From contig NZ_JAGSOH010000004.1 in the NCBI RefSeq assembly GCF_018139625.1, positions 62,001-126,000 on the forward strand: a DNA stretch of 64,000 nucleotides. Reading direction: 5' to 3'. Under the pieces are notes generated by a model. That model worked only from the letters and a program-made list of their open reading frames with translations, made no database searches and was not told where the DNA came from. Shown here in pieces: positions 46,454-56,830 of the stretch; the first letter of the stretch is position 1, and each line of letters starts with the position of its first letter. The position numbers and the translations under genes were made by a program. The DNA is from Actinospica acidithermotolerans (GTDB lineage Bacteria; Actinomycetota; Actinomycetes; Streptomycetales; Catenulisporaceae).

Positions 46454-47565
46454 GCCTCGCCTCCGAGCTTGGTGAGCTCCGCCTCGGTCGCGTCCAGCAG
46501 TTCCTTCCAGGACGCCTCGAACTTCTCGACGCCCTCGTCCTCGAGCAGCTGGACGACCTCGTCGTAGGAGATGCCCAGCTTCTCGATGTCCTCGATGACC
46601 TTCCTGGCCTCGGCGTAGGTGCCGCGCACCGCGTCGCCGTTCGGGGCGCCGTGGTCGGCCTCGGCGTTCAGGGTGGCCTCGGGCATCGTGTTCACGACGC
46701 CGGCGACGATCAGGTCGTCCACGTACAGGGTGTCCTTGTACGCCGGGTCCTTCACGCCGGTCGAGGCCCACAGCGGACGCTGCGCGGTGGCGCCGGCCGC
46801 CTTCAGCGGCGCCCAGCGCTCACTCGAGAAGACCTCCTCGAAGGCCTCGAAGGCGAGCCGGGCGTTGGCCACGGCGGCCTTGCCGAGCAGCGCGTTCGCC
46901 GCGTCGCCGCCGATGGCCTTGAGGCGCTTGTCGATCTCGGTGTCGACGCGGGAGACGAAGAACGAGGCGACCGACTGGATCTTGCTGAGGTCGTGCCCGT
47001 TCGCCTTCGCCTGCTCGATGCCGGCGATGAACGCGTCCATGACCTCGCGGTAGCGCTCGAGCGAGAAGATCAGGGTCACGTTGACGCTGATGCCCTCGGC
47101 CAGCACCGCGGTGATGGCCGGCAGGCCCGCGCGGGTCGCCGGGATCTTGATCAGGATGTTCTCCCGGTCGACCAGCCACCACAGCTGCTTGGCCTCGGCG
47201 ATCGTGGCCTCGGTCTCGTGCGCGAGCCGCGGGTCCACCTCGATCGAGACGCGGCCGTCCACGCCGTGCGTCGCGTCGTAGACCGGGCGCAGCACGTCGG
47301 CGCCGTCGCGCACGTCGCGGGTGGTGATCATCCGGACCGCCTCGTCCACCGTCACCCGGCGCACGGCCAGGTCGCGGACCTGCTCGTCGTAGGTGGCGGA
47401 GCCGGAGATGGCCTTCTGGAAGATGGTCGGGTTGGTGGTCACGCCGGTGACGTGCTTGTCCCGGACGAGCTCGGCCAGGTTCCCGCTGCGGATCCGGTCG
47501 CGGGACAGGTCGTCGAGCCAGATGGAGACGCCGTCCTCGGACAGCTTCTTGAGGTTCTCGTACAT
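46450..47565 (-). CDS. tal: Transaldolase
   Basis: 371 aa, the longer actinobacterial TalB-related type. The Schiff-base lysine is K140 in [20 protein letters not shown] near residue 41 and the SVNVTLIFS strand fit the family barrel. ATG 47565 follows GAGAAGG. It lies 26 bases after tkt and overlaps zwf. Confidence 0.96.
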   Translation of the reverse strand: MYENLKKLSEDGVSIWLDDLSRDRIRSGNLAELVRDKHVTGVTTNPTIFQKAISGSATYDEQVRDLAVRRVTVDEAVRMITTRDVRDGADVLRPVYDATHGVDGRVSIEVDPRLAHETEATIAEAKQLWWLVDRENILIKIPATRAGLPAITAVLAEGISVNVTLIFSLERYREVMDAFIAGIEQAKANGHDLSKIQSVASFFVSRVDTEIDKRLKAIGGDAANALLGKAAVANARLAFEAFEEVFSSERWAPLKAAGATAQRPLWASTGVKDPAYKDTLYVDDLIVAGVVNTMPEATLNAEADHGAPNGDAVRGTYAEARKVIEDIEKLGISYDEVVQLLEDEGVEKFEASWKELLDATEAELTKLGGEA

Positions 47566-47591
47566 GGTGTGCCTTCTCTCCCCTAGATTCC

Positions 47592-49718
47592 TCAGACCTC
47601 GACCGCGGCCAGCGAATCCCGCGCGGCGGCCTCGACGGCCTCGGCGGTGATCCCGAACTCGGTGTACAGCTTCTTGTAATCGGCGGAAGCGCCCCAGTGT
47701 TCCAGCGAGACGATCCGGCCGGCGTCGCCGGTGAAGCGGTACCACGGCTGGGCGATACCGGCCTCGACGGCCACCCGCGCCTTGACCGCGGCGGGCAGGA
47801 CCGACTCCCGGTACCCCGCGTCCTGCGCATCGAACCACTCGGTGCACGGCATCGACACGACCCGGGTCGGCACGCCGGAGGCCTCGAGCCGCTCGCGCGC
47901 CTCGACGGCGAGCGCGACCTCGGAGCCGGTGCCGATGAGGATCACCTTCGGCGCGCCGCCGGTGGCCTCGGCCAGCACGTAGCCGCCGCGCTTGACGCCC
48001 TCCTCGACGCTCACCGCCGTGCCCAGCGCGTCGCGGTCGAAGGTCGGCACGTTCTGCCGGGTCAGGGCGAGGCCGACCGGGCCGTGCTGCTCCAGCGTCG
48101 CCTTCCAGGCCGCCACGGTCTCGTTGGCGTCGGCCGGGCGCACGAAGTGGAACTCGGGGATCGCCCGCAGCGCCGCGAAGTGCTCGACCGGCTGGTGCGT
48201 CGGGCCGTCCTCGCCGAGGCCGATCGAGTCGTGCGTCCACACGTAGGTGACCGGCGCCTGCATCATCGCGGCGAGCCGGACCGCCGGGCGCATGTAGTCG
48301 GAGAACTGCAGGAAGGTGCCGCCGAACACGCGGGTGTTGCCGTGCAGGGCGATGCCGTTGAGGATCGAGCCCATCGCGTGCTCGCGGATGCCGAAGTGCA
48401 GGATCCGGCCGTACGGGGAGGAGCCGCCGAACTCGCCGCCCTCCTCGGAGTAGGGCAGGAAGGACAGCCCGCCCTTGATCGTGGTGTTGTTCGAGCCGGC
48501 CAGGTCCGCGCTGCCGCCCCAGAACTCGGGCAGCTGCTCGGCGATCGCCTGGATCGCGGCCTCGGAGGCCTTGCGGGTGGCCACGTCCTTGCCCGCCGGG
48601 AAGACCGGCAGCTTCTCGTCCCAGCCGGCCGGCAGCTCGCGCGCGGCGATCCGGTCGAAGTCCGCGGCGCGCTGCGGGTTGGCCGCGCGCCAGGCCTCGT
48701 AGCCCTTGTCCCACTCGGCGCGGGCCGCGGCGCCGCGCGCGACGACCTTGCGGGCGTGGGAGAGGACCTCGTCGGCGACCTCGAAGGTCTTCTCCGGGTC
48801 GAAGCCGAGGATGGTCTTGGTGGCCGCGACCTCCTCGGCGCCGAGCGCCGAGCCGTGCGCCTTCTCGGTGTTCTGCAGGTTCGGCGCCGGCCAGCCGATG
48901 ATGGTGCGCAGCCGGATGATCGAGGGGCGGCCGGTCTCGGCCTCGGCGGCGAGGATCGCCCGGTGCAGCGCCTCGACGTCCTCGTGGTAGCCCTCGACGT
49001 CGGTCTCGGACCTGGTCCACTCGACGGACTGGGTGTGCCAGCCGTACGCCTCGTAGCGCTTGAGCACGTCCTCGGTGAACGCGACCTTCGTGTCGCCCTC
49101 GATCGAGATGTGGTTGTCGTCGTAGATCACGACGAGGTTGCCCAGCTTCTGGGTGCCCGCGATCGAGGAGGCCTCGGAGGTCACGCCTTCCTCGAGGTCG
49201 CCGTCGGAGGCGATGGCGTAGATCGTGTGGTCGAACGGCGAGGCGCCCTCGGGCGCCTCGGGGTCGAACAGCCCGCGCTCGTAGCGCGCCGCCATCGCCA
49301 TGCCGACCGCGTTGGCCAGGCCCTGGCCGAGCGGTCCCGTGGTGGTCTCGACCCCGACGGTGTGGCCGTGCTCCGGGTGACCCGGCGTCAGCGAGCCCCA
49401 CGTGCGGAACGCCTGCAGGTCGGACAGCTCGAGGCCGTAGCCGGAGAGGTAGAGCTGGATGTAGAGCGTCAGGCTGGAGTGCCCGGGGGAGAGCACGAAG
49501 CGGTCCCGGCCGACCCACTGCGCGTCGGCCGGGTCGTGGCGCAGGTGCTTCTGGAAGAGGAGCGTCGCGACCGGGGCCAGCGACATGGCGGTGCCTGGGT
49601 GGCCGTTGCCGACCTTCTGCACCGCGTCCGCGGCGAGCACGCGGACGGTGTCGACCGTCCTACGGTCCAGATCGGTCCACGAGAACGGGGAGTTCGAAAC
49701 AGCGGGCAGCTCGCTCAA
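47592..49718 (-). CDS. tkt: Transketolase
   Basis: 708 aa. Thiamine-diphosphate enzyme: H40 in [13 protein letters not shown], the cofactor motif ASDGDLEEG, and [14 protein letters not shown] in the second domain. First gene of the minus-strand operon tkt-tal-zwf-opcA-pgl. The TTG start at 49718 is chosen because AAGGAAGGA lies 8 bases upstream; the open frame extends to 49835 but without a ribosome site. It is divergent from ctaB. Confidence 0.96.
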   Translation of the reverse strand: MSELPAVSNSPFSWTDLDRRTVDTVRVLAADAVQKVGNGHPGTAMSLAPVATLLFQKHLRHDPADAQWVGRDRFVLSPGHSSLTLYIQLYLSGYGLELSDLQAFRTWGSLTPGHPEHGHTVGVETTTGPLGQGLANAVGMAMAARYERGLFDPEAPEGASPFDHTIYAIASDGDLEEGVTSEASSIAGTQKLGNLVVIYDDNHISIEGDTKVAFTEDVLKRYEAYGWHTQSVEWTRSETDVEGYHEDVEALHRAILAAEAETGRPSIIRLRTIIGWPAPNLQNTEKAHGSALGAEEVAATKTILGFDPEKTFEVADEVLSHARKVVARGAAARAEWDKGYEAWRAANPQRAADFDRIAARELPAGWDEKLPVFPAGKDVATRKASEAAIQAIAEQLPEFWGGSADLAGSNNTTIKGGLSFLPYSEEGGEFGGSSPYGRILHFGIREHAMGSILNGIALHGNTRVFGGTFLQFSDYMRPAVRLAAMMQAPVTYVWTHDSIGLGEDGPTHQPVEHFAALRAIPEFHFVRPADANETVAAWKATLEQHGPVGLALTRQNVPTFDRDALGTAVSVEEGVKRGGYVLAEATGGAPKVILIGTGSEVALAVEARERLEASGVPTRVVSMPCTEWFDAQDAGYRESVLPAAVKARVAVEAGIAQPWYRFTGDAGRIVSLEHWGASADYKKLYTEFGITAEAVEAAARDSLAAVEV

Positions 49719-50080
49719 CGCGCGCGTCCTTCCTTGGGTGCGGAGCCGTCGTCCTCGGGGTGGAGGCGACGCTGCCCACCGGGCGGCGCTCGGGTCCGGA
49801 CAGGTCCGCACGGCCCGTCCGAGTGGCCAGAGCACAGCCCATTCCCCGCGCGGCGGAGGCTGTGAAATCTGTTATGTCGGCACCACCCTACCCCGCTCAG
49901 GGCCGTCAACTCATGTGCAGTCCGCCGAACGGGAGTGAGGCGTCCGAAACGGGTGCGCATGCTCCCGTCTTCGGCGTTTCACCCCACCCGGCCGCAGGCT
50001 CGCGCGGGGCACGGTCTAGAGTTTCGCTGTCTTCGGAAAACTCCGGGCGACGGGCAAACGAGATGCAGGGGTGTGCGCTG
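49719..50080. other. Divergent control region between tkt and ctaB
   Basis: About 360 bases without a supported gene. It must hold promoters for the pentose phosphate operon and for ctaB. I see no long inverted repeat or RNA motif. An alternative ctaB start (ATG 50063) lies at its right edge. Confidence 0.6.
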
Positions 50081-51049
50081 GTGACTGCGGTCGAATCCCT
50101 TCCGGCGACTCCGGTCGTGGCCGCTCCGGCGCGGGAGCAGGTCCCGGCGCGGCGCGCGTCGGCGGCCGACACCGTGCGCGCGTACGTCGCGCTCACCAAG
50201 CCGCGGATCATCGAGCTGCTGATCATCACGACGATCCCGGTGATGTTCCTGGCGAAGGGCGGCGTGCCGAACCTGTGGACGGTCGTCGCCGTCACCGTGG
50301 GCGGCTACCTCTCCGCGGGCAGCGCGAACGCGCTCAACTGCTGGGTCGACCGGGACATCGACACCGAGATGCGGCGCACCCGGCGCCGGCCGCTCGCCAT
50401 GCACACCGTCACGCCGAACGCCGCGGTGGTCTTCGGCCTGGTGCTCGGCGTGCTCTCCACGCTGTGGCTCGGCTTCGCCGTCAACTGGCTCTCCTCGATG
50501 CTGGCGCTCGCCGCGAACGTGTTCTACGTGGTCGTCTACTCGATGATCCTCAAGCGGCGCACCTCGCAGAACATCGTCTGGGGCGGCGCCGCCGGCTGCT
50601 TCCCGACCGTGATCGGCTGGACCGCCGTCACCGACCACCTGGCCTGGCCGCCCGCCGTGCTGTTCCTGGTCGTGTTCATGTGGACGCCGCCGCACTTCTG
50701 GTCGCTCGCCATGCGCTACCGCGAGGACTACGCCGCGGCCAACGTCCCGATGCTCCCGTGCGTCGCCCCCGAGCGGCACGTGGCCTGGCAGATGGTGCTC
50801 TACACCTGGGCCACGGTCGCCTGCTCGCTGGCCGTCTGGCCGATCGCGCACACCGGCTGGGTCTACGGAATCGGCGCGGCGGTGCTCGGCGCCGGGTTCC
50901 TGGTCGTGGCGCACCAGCTGCACTGGCAGGCCCGGAAGGGCGTGAGCGGCGTGGCCCTGAAGCCGATGCGGATGTTCCACTTCTCCAACAGCTACCTGGC
51001 GCTGCTGTTCGTCCTTCTCGCGGTGGATCCGCTGGTGCGACGATTCTGA
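50081..51049 (+). CDS. ctaB: Protoheme IX farnesyltransferase (heme O synthase)
   Basis: 322 aa, UbiA-superfamily membrane prenyltransferase. The catalytic NxxxDxxxD motif is NCWVDRDIDTEMRRTRRRPL, with ALTKPRIIELLIITTIPVM before it and VYSMILKRRT and YREDYAAANVPM later. It adds farnesyl to heme b for cytochrome oxidase; ctaA, the next step, lies 9 kb away on the other strand. GTG 50081 has an AGGGG site; ATG 50063 is possible. Confidence 0.95.
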   Translation: MTAVESLPATPVVAAPAREQVPARRASAADTVRAYVALTKPRIIELLIITTIPVMFLAKGGVPNLWTVVAVTVGGYLSAGSANALNCWVDRDIDTEMRRTRRRPLAMHTVTPNAAVVFGLVLGVLSTLWLGFAVNWLSSMLALAANVFYVVVYSMILKRRTSQNIVWGGAAGCFPTVIGWTAVTDHLAWPPAVLFLVVFMWTPPHFWSLAMRYREDYAAANVPMLPCVAPERHVAWQMVLYTWATVACSLAVWPIAHTGWVYGIGAAVLGAGFLVVAHQLHWQARKGVSGVALKPMRMFHFSNSYLALLFVLLAVDPLVRRF

Positions 51050-51194
51050 AACGATGAACGCCACGCCCACGTTATGTTGAGCGTTCGTTCAGTTCGTATC
51101 GGTAAAGTGCGCGAAGCACTTCACGGGCGCGGTGCCGTCGAGACGCCGCGCGCGACGCCGACCGAGCCGGAAACGTCCTGATGGGGGTCCACGC

Positions 51195-52403
51195 GTGGAT
51201 CTGTTGGGTAACACCGTCCAGCCCTACGCCTGGGGATCGCGCACCGCGATCGCCGAGCTGCTCGGAGAGCCTTCGCCGAGCGCCGGACCGCAGGCCGAGC
51301 TGTGGATGGGCGCCCACCCCAGCGCCCCGTCGGTGCTCACCCGGGACGGCGTGACCGGCACGCTGACCGCCGCCATCGCCGCGAATCCCTCGCTGGAACT
51401 AGGCGTGCGCGTCGCGGCGAGATTCGGCGGCCGACTGCCCTTCCTTCTCAAGGTACTGGCCGCGGAGAAGGCGCTGTCGATGCAGCTGCATCCCACGCGC
51501 GAACAGGCCGAGGCGGGCTTCGCCCGCGAGGAGCGGAGCGGGGTCCCGCGCAACGCCCGCGAGCGGGTCTACGTCGACGACTGGCCCAAGCCGGAGATCC
51601 TCTGCGCGCTCACCCCCTTCGAGGTGCTGGCCGGCCTTCGGCCCGCCGAGCAGGCGGCCGAGGCGCTCGAGGGCCTCGGTGTCCCCGAGCTGAAGGAACT
51701 CGTCGGCGCCCTGCGCGCCACCCCCACCCCCCGCGGCGTCGCCGACGCGCTGACCCACCTGCTCACCTGGCCCGCCGACAGCCGCGAGGCGCTGGCCGCC
51801 AAGGTCGTCGACGCCGCCGCCGTCGAGTCCGGCAAGGGCGGCCCCTACGCGGCGGCGTACGACGCGATCGTGCGCGTGAGCGCCGACCACCCGCGCGACA
51901 TCGGCCTGGTCTGCTCGCTGCTGATGAACCACCGCGTCGTCGAGCCCGGCGAGGCCCTGTACATGGACGCGGGCGGCGTGCACGCCTACATCTCGGGCGT
52001 CGGCGTCGAGCTGATGGCCAACTCCGACAACGTCATCCGCGCCGGCCTGACGCCCAAGCACATCGACGTCCCGGAGCTGACCCGCGTGCTCGTCCCCGAG
52101 GTGGAGGTGCCGGTGATCACGGCCGTGCAGACCGCTCCCGGCGTCGAGGTCTTCGACACACCGGCCCCCGAGTTCCGCCTCAGCCGCCTCACCCTCGCCG
52201 AAGGCGCGACGCTCACCGTCCCCGGCGACGGCGGCCCCCGCGTGCTCTTCTGCGCGGCGGGCGAGGCCTCCGTCAGCTGCGGCACCGAGCCCGACGGCCA
52301 CTTCGTCCTCGCCCGCGGCCAGTCCTGCTTCCTGTCCGCCGCCGACTCCAACGTCCTGCTCACCGGCTCCGGCCGCTTCTTCCTGGCCGAGGCGGGGATC
52401 TGA
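51195..52403 (+). CDS. manA: Mannose-6-phosphate isomerase, type I
   Basis: 402 aa. Metal-dependent cupin: N-terminal NTVQPYAWGSRTAIAELLG, ELWMGAHPSAPS, the zinc-site SMQLHPTREQAEAGF, and AGGVHAYISGVGVELMANSD with NVIRAGLTPKHID. It interconverts mannose 6-phosphate and fructose 6-phosphate for glycan and mycothiol-independent sugar metabolism. GTG 51195 follows GGGGG. It converges on a membrane protein gene with 9 bases between stops. Confidence 0.93.
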   Translation: MDLLGNTVQPYAWGSRTAIAELLGEPSPSAGPQAELWMGAHPSAPSVLTRDGVTGTLTAAIAANPSLELGVRVAARFGGRLPFLLKVLAAEKALSMQLHPTREQAEAGFAREERSGVPRNARERVYVDDWPKPEILCALTPFEVLAGLRPAEQAAEALEGLGVPELKELVGALRATPTPRGVADALTHLLTWPADSREALAAKVVDAAAVESGKGGPYAAAYDAIVRVSADHPRDIGLVCSLLMNHRVVEPGEALYMDAGGVHAYISGVGVELMANSDNVIRAGLTPKHIDVPELTRVLVPEVEVPVITAVQTAPGVEVFDTPAPEFRLSRLTLAEGATLTVPGDGGPRVLFCAAGEASVSCGTEPDGHFVLARGQSCFLSAADSNVLLTGSGRFFLAEAGI

Positions 52404-52412
52404 CGGGTCGCC

Positions 52413-53066
52413 TCAGCGGGCCCCGAGCATCCGGTCGAGGTCCTTGCGCGCGCGGCCGTGCAGGGCGTAGGAGACGACGGTCATGCTCGCGGCGAGCAGC
52501 CAGATCAGCGCCCAGAGGCCGATGTTGACGGCGGCGGGCACGGCCTGATGCAGCGTGATGAGCCGCGCGATGAACAGGATGAAGATCAGCACCGCTGCCA
52601 GCTTGTTCAGCGCGGTGGCGCGGACCAGGCCCGGTATCCGGGAGAGGCGGCGGTATCCGATGTCCGGTCGGGTGCCGACGACCGCCACCGCCCGGGCCAG
52701 CCACGTCGTCTTCCGCATCCGCTGGCCGATGAGAACGAAGCTGACCAGAAGCAGCCAGAACACGGGGTAGAGGTTCTTGCCCGCCGCCATGCCGATGCTG
52801 GTGGCCGCGATCAGGACGTAGTAGCCGCAGCTGACCCACGTGAATCGGACGGTGTTGCGCCAGGCCTCGTCGAGATCCGCGGCGGCGGGCGGGTTGGCCC
52901 GGATGAGGCCCTTGAGCCACGTCGGCAGGTCTTCCCGTCTCACCTTCTTCGGCAGGGCGGCGGCCTCGGCGGCCGTGGCCGCCCGGTTCGGCGCGGCCCA
53001 GGGGTCGCATACCGTGCATGTGCCGGTCTCGGTCGCCGTCGTCGAGCCGCATCGGGTGCAGGCCAT
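52413..53066 (-). CDS. Hypothetical membrane protein with N-terminal zinc ribbon
   Basis: 217 aa. CTRCG and CTVCD at residues 3-20 form a zinc ribbon, followed by a helical linker and about four membrane segments (for example TWVSCGYYVLIAATSIGMAAG and LWALIWLLAASMTVVSY). Not recognised to a named family. ATG 53066. The hairpin at 53070-53121 covers its ribosome site region. Confidence 0.7.
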   Translation of the reverse strand: MACTRCGSTTATETGTCTVCDPWAAPNRAATAAEAAALPKKVRREDLPTWLKGLIRANPPAAADLDEAWRNTVRFTWVSCGYYVLIAATSIGMAAGKNLYPVFWLLLVSFVLIGQRMRKTTWLARAVAVVGTRPDIGYRRLSRIPGLVRATALNKLAAVLIFILFIARLITLHQAVPAAVNIGLWALIWLLAASMTVVSYALHGRARKDLDRMLGAR

Positions 53067-53069
53067 CTG

Positions 53070-53121
53070 TGCTCAGTCCCCCTTGAGATCAGTTGCCTGC
53101 GATCACAGGCGGGGCTGAGCA
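53070..53121 (-). terminator. Hairpin between SDR gene and membrane protein gene
   Basis: TGCTCAG-T-CCCC and GGGGCTGAGCA pair over 11 bp with one bulge; the enclosed 30 bases contain a further GATC pairing. It lies just after the SDR stop and overlaps the leader of the next gene, so it may terminate or attenuate. Confidence 0.5.
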
Positions 53122-53129
53122 TAGTGCCT

Positions 53130-53900
53130 TCAGTGCACCGAGAATCCGCCGTCCACGAACAGCATCTGGCCGGTGACGAAGCCGGCCGCGTTCGAGGCCA
53201 GGAAGAGCGCGGCGCCCTGGAAGTCGTCGGGCAGGCCGTTGCGGTTGGCCATGTGGCGTGCGGCCAGGGCGGTCACGCGCTCGGTGTCCTTGGCGGTTTC
53301 GGCCGTGAGGGGGGTCAGCACGAAACCGGGGATGATCGTGTTCACCGAGACGCCGCGCGGCGACCAGGCTTCGGCCTGCGAGCGGGTGAGGCCGGCGAGG
53401 GCGGCCTTGGCGGCGCCGTAGCCGCCGCTGTTGCCGAAGGCGGAGATCGACTGCTGCGAGCCGACGTTGATGATCCGGCCCCAGCCGCGCTCGGCCATGC
53501 GCGGGCCGAAGCGCTGGCCGAGCAGGAACGGCGCGTCCACGCAGGCGGCGAACTGGACGTCCCACAGCTCCGTCGTGAGCTCGCCGAGCGGCGGGCGGTA
53601 CATGTTCGCCGCGCAGTTCACCAGGATGTCGATCTCGCCGACGAGCTCGACGGCCTCCTCCGCCGCGCGGGCCAGCGCCGCGCGGTCGGTGATGTCCGCC
53701 GTGACGGCGTGCGCCTCGCCGCCCTGGGCCGCGATCCGCCCGACAGCCTCCTTCAGCGGCCCCTCGCGCCGCGCGAGCAGCACCGTCCGCGCCCCGGCGC
53801 ACGCGATCGCCTCGGCCATCGCATAGCCGATGCCCGAACTGCCTCCCGTCACCAGCGCGGTGCGGCCGTCGAGCGAGAAGAGATCCTCGATCATGCTCAT
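53130..53900 (-). CDS. Short-chain dehydrogenase/reductase (SDR), classical
   Basis: 256 aa. Cofactor motif TGGSSGIGYAMAE at residues 18-30, NCAAN structural motif, and catalytic S148, Y161 and K165 (INVGSQQS, GGYGAAKAAL). The arginines after the first strand (LLARREG) suggest NADP(H). ATG 53900 lies 20 bases after the TPR gene stop on the same strand, so it may be the last gene of the HSP90 operon or independent. Substrate unknown. Confidence 0.9.
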   Translation of the reverse strand: MSMIEDLFSLDGRTALVTGGSSGIGYAMAEAIACAGARTVLLARREGPLKEAVGRIAAQGGEAHAVTADITDRAALARAAEEAVELVGEIDILVNCAANMYRPPLGELTTELWDVQFAACVDAPFLLGQRFGPRMAERGWGRIINVGSQQSISAFGNSGGYGAAKAALAGLTRSQAEAWSPRGVSVNTIIPGFVLTPLTAETAKDTERVTALAARHMANRNGLPDDFQGAALFLASNAAGFVTGQMLFVDGGFSVH

Positions 53901-53920
53901 GGCCGGACTCTAGCAATGCG

Positions 53921-56830
53921 TCAGCCGCTGAGATCCTCCGCGAGCTTCGTCAGGATCTCGACCGCCTGCCGGTGGCCCACCTCCCGGGCGCGGCTGATCA
54001 CCGGTGCGAGCCTGGCCACGGCCTGCTTGCGCCGGCCGAGACGCCCCTCCAGCGTCGCCGCGATCCGCGCGGACTCGGCGTACTTCCCGAAGGTCTGATC
54101 GCCGCCGACGCGCCACGCGGCGATCGCCGCCTCGGCGGCGGCGAGGGCCTCCTCGTGGCGGCCCGCGGCGCGCAGCACCCGGCCCCGCAACTCGGCGTTG
54201 TAGCCGGTCTCCGGCCATCGCCGGTAGCGGTGGCCAGGTTCGTCGACCTCCTCGGCGGCCTCGTTGACCTCGTCGGCACGGTCCAGGTACGCGAGAGCCT
54301 GCGCGAACCCCTCGGCACCGCGGTTGAGCGCGGCCGTGGCGCCCTCGCGCAGCGCGACTTCGAGGGCCGCCGGGTTGGGCCCCTCGGCGTTCGCGGCGAC
54401 GGCGCGGTCCACGGCCTTCGACGCCTCGTCCGGCATCCCGGCCTGGAACAGCGCCCCGGCCAGCTCGCACACGACCAGCGTGCGCGCGGGGCTCGGGCTC
54501 GAGTCCGCCATGTACTCGGCGAGCCGGGCGAGCACCTCGGCCGCCGCCTGGGGCTCGCCCTCCTCCTTCAGCGCCATGCCGAGGTCGAGCCGGAGCTGCC
54601 AGCGCTCCTCCCGCTCCATGCGCTCCTCGGCCGGTTCGTCGAGCACGGACTCGAGCACGGCCACCGCGTCCACCCGCCGGTCCGCGGCCAGCAGCGCCTG
54701 GCCGAGCTCCGCGCGGGTACGCACCGCGCCGAGCTCGTCGCCGGCCCGGTCGTACCGGGCGGCCGCCGTGGTCAGATGGGCGATCCCGGCGGCTCTGTCC
54801 CCTGCCCGCATGCGGTTGTGTGCCAGGCTCTGCAGGATGACGGCCTCGGCCGCCGCCTCGGGGGGCCACTCGGCGAGCGCGCGGTGCAGTGCCGCGAGGC
54901 CTTCGTCGAGCCGACCGAGGGCGGTCAGCAGCCGGCCCTGCTGCAGCAGCACGGGAGCCAGGGCCCAGGGCCGATTCGCCGCTTCGAGCAGCGGGATCGC
55001 GATCTCGAGCTGTCCGAGCGCCGGTTCGAGCCGCCCGGTGCCGGCCATCGCCTCGGCCGCCGTCACCGCCGCGGTGGCGACGCTGACCGGTACGCCGAGC
55101 CGGATCGCGTCCGCGCGGTAGGCCTCCACCTCCCGCTCGAACACGGCCAGGGCCGCCGAGCCGCCGGCGGACCGGTCCTCCCGGCCCAGGACGGCGGCGT
55201 GCAGGTCGTCCAGGGCCGCGGCGGCCCGGTTCCGGCGGACCGTCAGGTACTCGGTCGCGGAGATGGATTCCGAGGCCTGGTACTCCTCGGCCGTGGCGAG
55301 CAGGCCGTCCAGCTCCGTCCACAGCGCCTCCCCGCCGTCCTGCGCGGCGCGGGACGCGAGCCATGCGGCGCGGGCCCGCCGTGCCACGGCCCGGCCCGGT
55401 TCGCCGGCCTCCTCGTAGAGGTCCGCCGCCGCGCGCACCTGCGCCGCCGCCTCGGCCCAGGCGCTCTCGCGGATGAGCGGTGCGGCGGCGTGCTCGGCGA
55501 GTTCCGCCCGGAGCACGCCGTCGAGATCCGCCTCCTTCTGCGCACGCTCGGCGACGGCGTCCCACAGGTCGCCGGACGTCGGCTTACCGGTCTTGGCTGC
55601 CTCCCGCGCCTCGGCCAGCAGCTCTCCGAAGTCCTCCGGTACTTCGTGCCCGGCCGGCGCCGTGGCCGGGGAGGCCGTCGTGGCCGCGGCGGCCGGCGCG
55701 GCCGTCAGCGGCGTGACCCGCACGCCGAGCGGCAGGGGCTCGCTCGTCAACGCCGTCCCCGCGCACCGGGCGCGGTGCGTGTCGCCGACGTGCGTGGTCC
55801 CGTTGCGTTCGTCGAAGCGGCGCGCCAGCTCGTCCGACTCCGCGATCAGCTCGGCGAGCAGCGAACCCGCGGTGTGCGTCCCGCCGCCGGGGCCGGGCAC
55901 CGGCACGTCGGCGTGGCCGTCCGCCGCCAGCTCCGCCAGCAGGACGCGGATTCCCTGGAGGAACGAGAGCCGGTCTGCCGGGCTCATCGGCGCGTCGAAC
56001 CGGCCGCGGTTCTCCGCGAGCAGTTCCAGGCCGCGCGCCGCGTTGCCGGTGCGCGCGAGGAACTCCAGATGCCGGCCGACCTCGCTGTTCATCGAGACCT
56101 TGCCGCGCGTCTGCCGGTAGCCCGTCCGGTGCGCCGCGGCGGCCTCCTCCAGCCGACCCGTCCGGACCAGCGAGAACAGCGCGTGGGAGACCGTGGCGGC
56201 GGGCTCCTCCGCGCAGCCGAGCTTGCCGTCCAGCACCGGCTGCCAGGCGCGCAGGGCCCGCTCGTCGTCGCCGCGCTGCGCCCAGTAGATCCCCCGGTTG
56301 CGCGCTTCGCAGGCTTCGCAGTCGCTGAACTCGTCGCGCGGCCTGGACGCCCACAGCTCGTACGCGAAGTCGAGGTCGACGCCGGTGTGGGTCGCCAGAT
56401 GCATGCGCGAGGTGTACACCGCGCTCAGCGGCTTGTCCGCCGCCGAGTAGTACGTCCTCATGTGCGCGATCCAGCCCTCGATCGTGGCCAGCGGCATCTC
56501 CGGGAGGGCCAGCAGCGACGTGGTGATCCACTTGAAGCACCAGAACATCCGGTGCGTGGCCCACTCGTCGAACGCCTCGGGCTTCTCCTCGCGCAGCTTC
56601 AGGATCCTGCTGAACAGGACCGGCGCCTTCGGGATCTCGCCGCCGTACTCGTAGGCGCCCAGCAGTTCGAGCATCGCGTAGGCGTACGCCTCGTCGTGGC
56701 CGAGCCGTTCCGCGGCGTCGACGAGCTCTTCCGTCCGCGCGGTCCTCGCCGTGCCGTACGGCTCTTCGCGCATCTGTTGCAGCGCGTCGAATATCTGCTG
56801 CTCCGGCATCGCGTTCTGTTCGCCGCTCAC
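53921..56830 (-). CDS. Large tetratricopeptide-repeat protein linked to HSP90 homologue
   Basis: 969 aa. It is helical throughout. The C-terminal half (about residues 430-960) is a run of TPR-like pairs, with Ala-rich repeats such as LGQALLAADRRVDAVAVLES and LRAAGRHEEALAAAEAAIAAW. The N-terminal half resembles TPR helices with aromatic insertions (THRMFWCFKWITTSLLALP). A Pro/Ala linker near residue 370 separates them. The GTG start at 56830 overlaps the HSP90 stop (GTGA) with a GGAGGACG site. The upstream part of the same open frame, to 59104, is a shadow of the HSP90 gene. A co-chaperone or client-adaptor role is inferred from coupling and TPRs. Confidence 0.8.
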   Translation of the reverse strand: MSGEQNAMPEQQIFDALQQMREEPYGTARTARTEELVDAAERLGHDEAYAYAMLELLGAYEYGGEIPKAPVLFSRILKLREEKPEAFDEWATHRMFWCFKWITTSLLALPEMPLATIEGWIAHMRTYYSAADKPLSAVYTSRMHLATHTGVDLDFAYELWASRPRDEFSDCEACEARNRGIYWAQRGDDERALRAWQPVLDGKLGCAEEPAATVSHALFSLVRTGRLEEAAAAHRTGYRQTRGKVSMNSEVGRHLEFLARTGNAARGLELLAENRGRFDAPMSPADRLSFLQGIRVLLAELAADGHADVPVPGPGGGTHTAGSLLAELIAESDELARRFDERNGTTHVGDTHRARCAGTALTSEPLPLGVRVTPLTAAPAAAATTASPATAPAGHEVPEDFGELLAEAREAAKTGKPTSGDLWDAVAERAQKEADLDGVLRAELAEHAAAPLIRESAWAEAAAQVRAAADLYEEAGEPGRAVARRARAAWLASRAAQDGGEALWTELDGLLATAEEYQASESISATEYLTVRRNRAAAALDDLHAAVLGREDRSAGGSAALAVFEREVEAYRADAIRLGVPVSVATAAVTAAEAMAGTGRLEPALGQLEIAIPLLEAANRPWALAPVLLQQGRLLTALGRLDEGLAALHRALAEWPPEAAAEAVILQSLAHNRMRAGDRAAGIAHLTTAAARYDRAGDELGAVRTRAELGQALLAADRRVDAVAVLESVLDEPAEERMEREERWQLRLDLGMALKEEGEPQAAAEVLARLAEYMADSSPSPARTLVVCELAGALFQAGMPDEASKAVDRAVAANAEGPNPAALEVALREGATAALNRGAEGFAQALAYLDRADEVNEAAEEVDEPGHRYRRWPETGYNAELRGRVLRAAGRHEEALAAAEAAIAAWRVGGDQTFGKYAESARIAATLEGRLGRRKQAVARLAPVISRAREVGHRQAVEILTKLAEDLSG

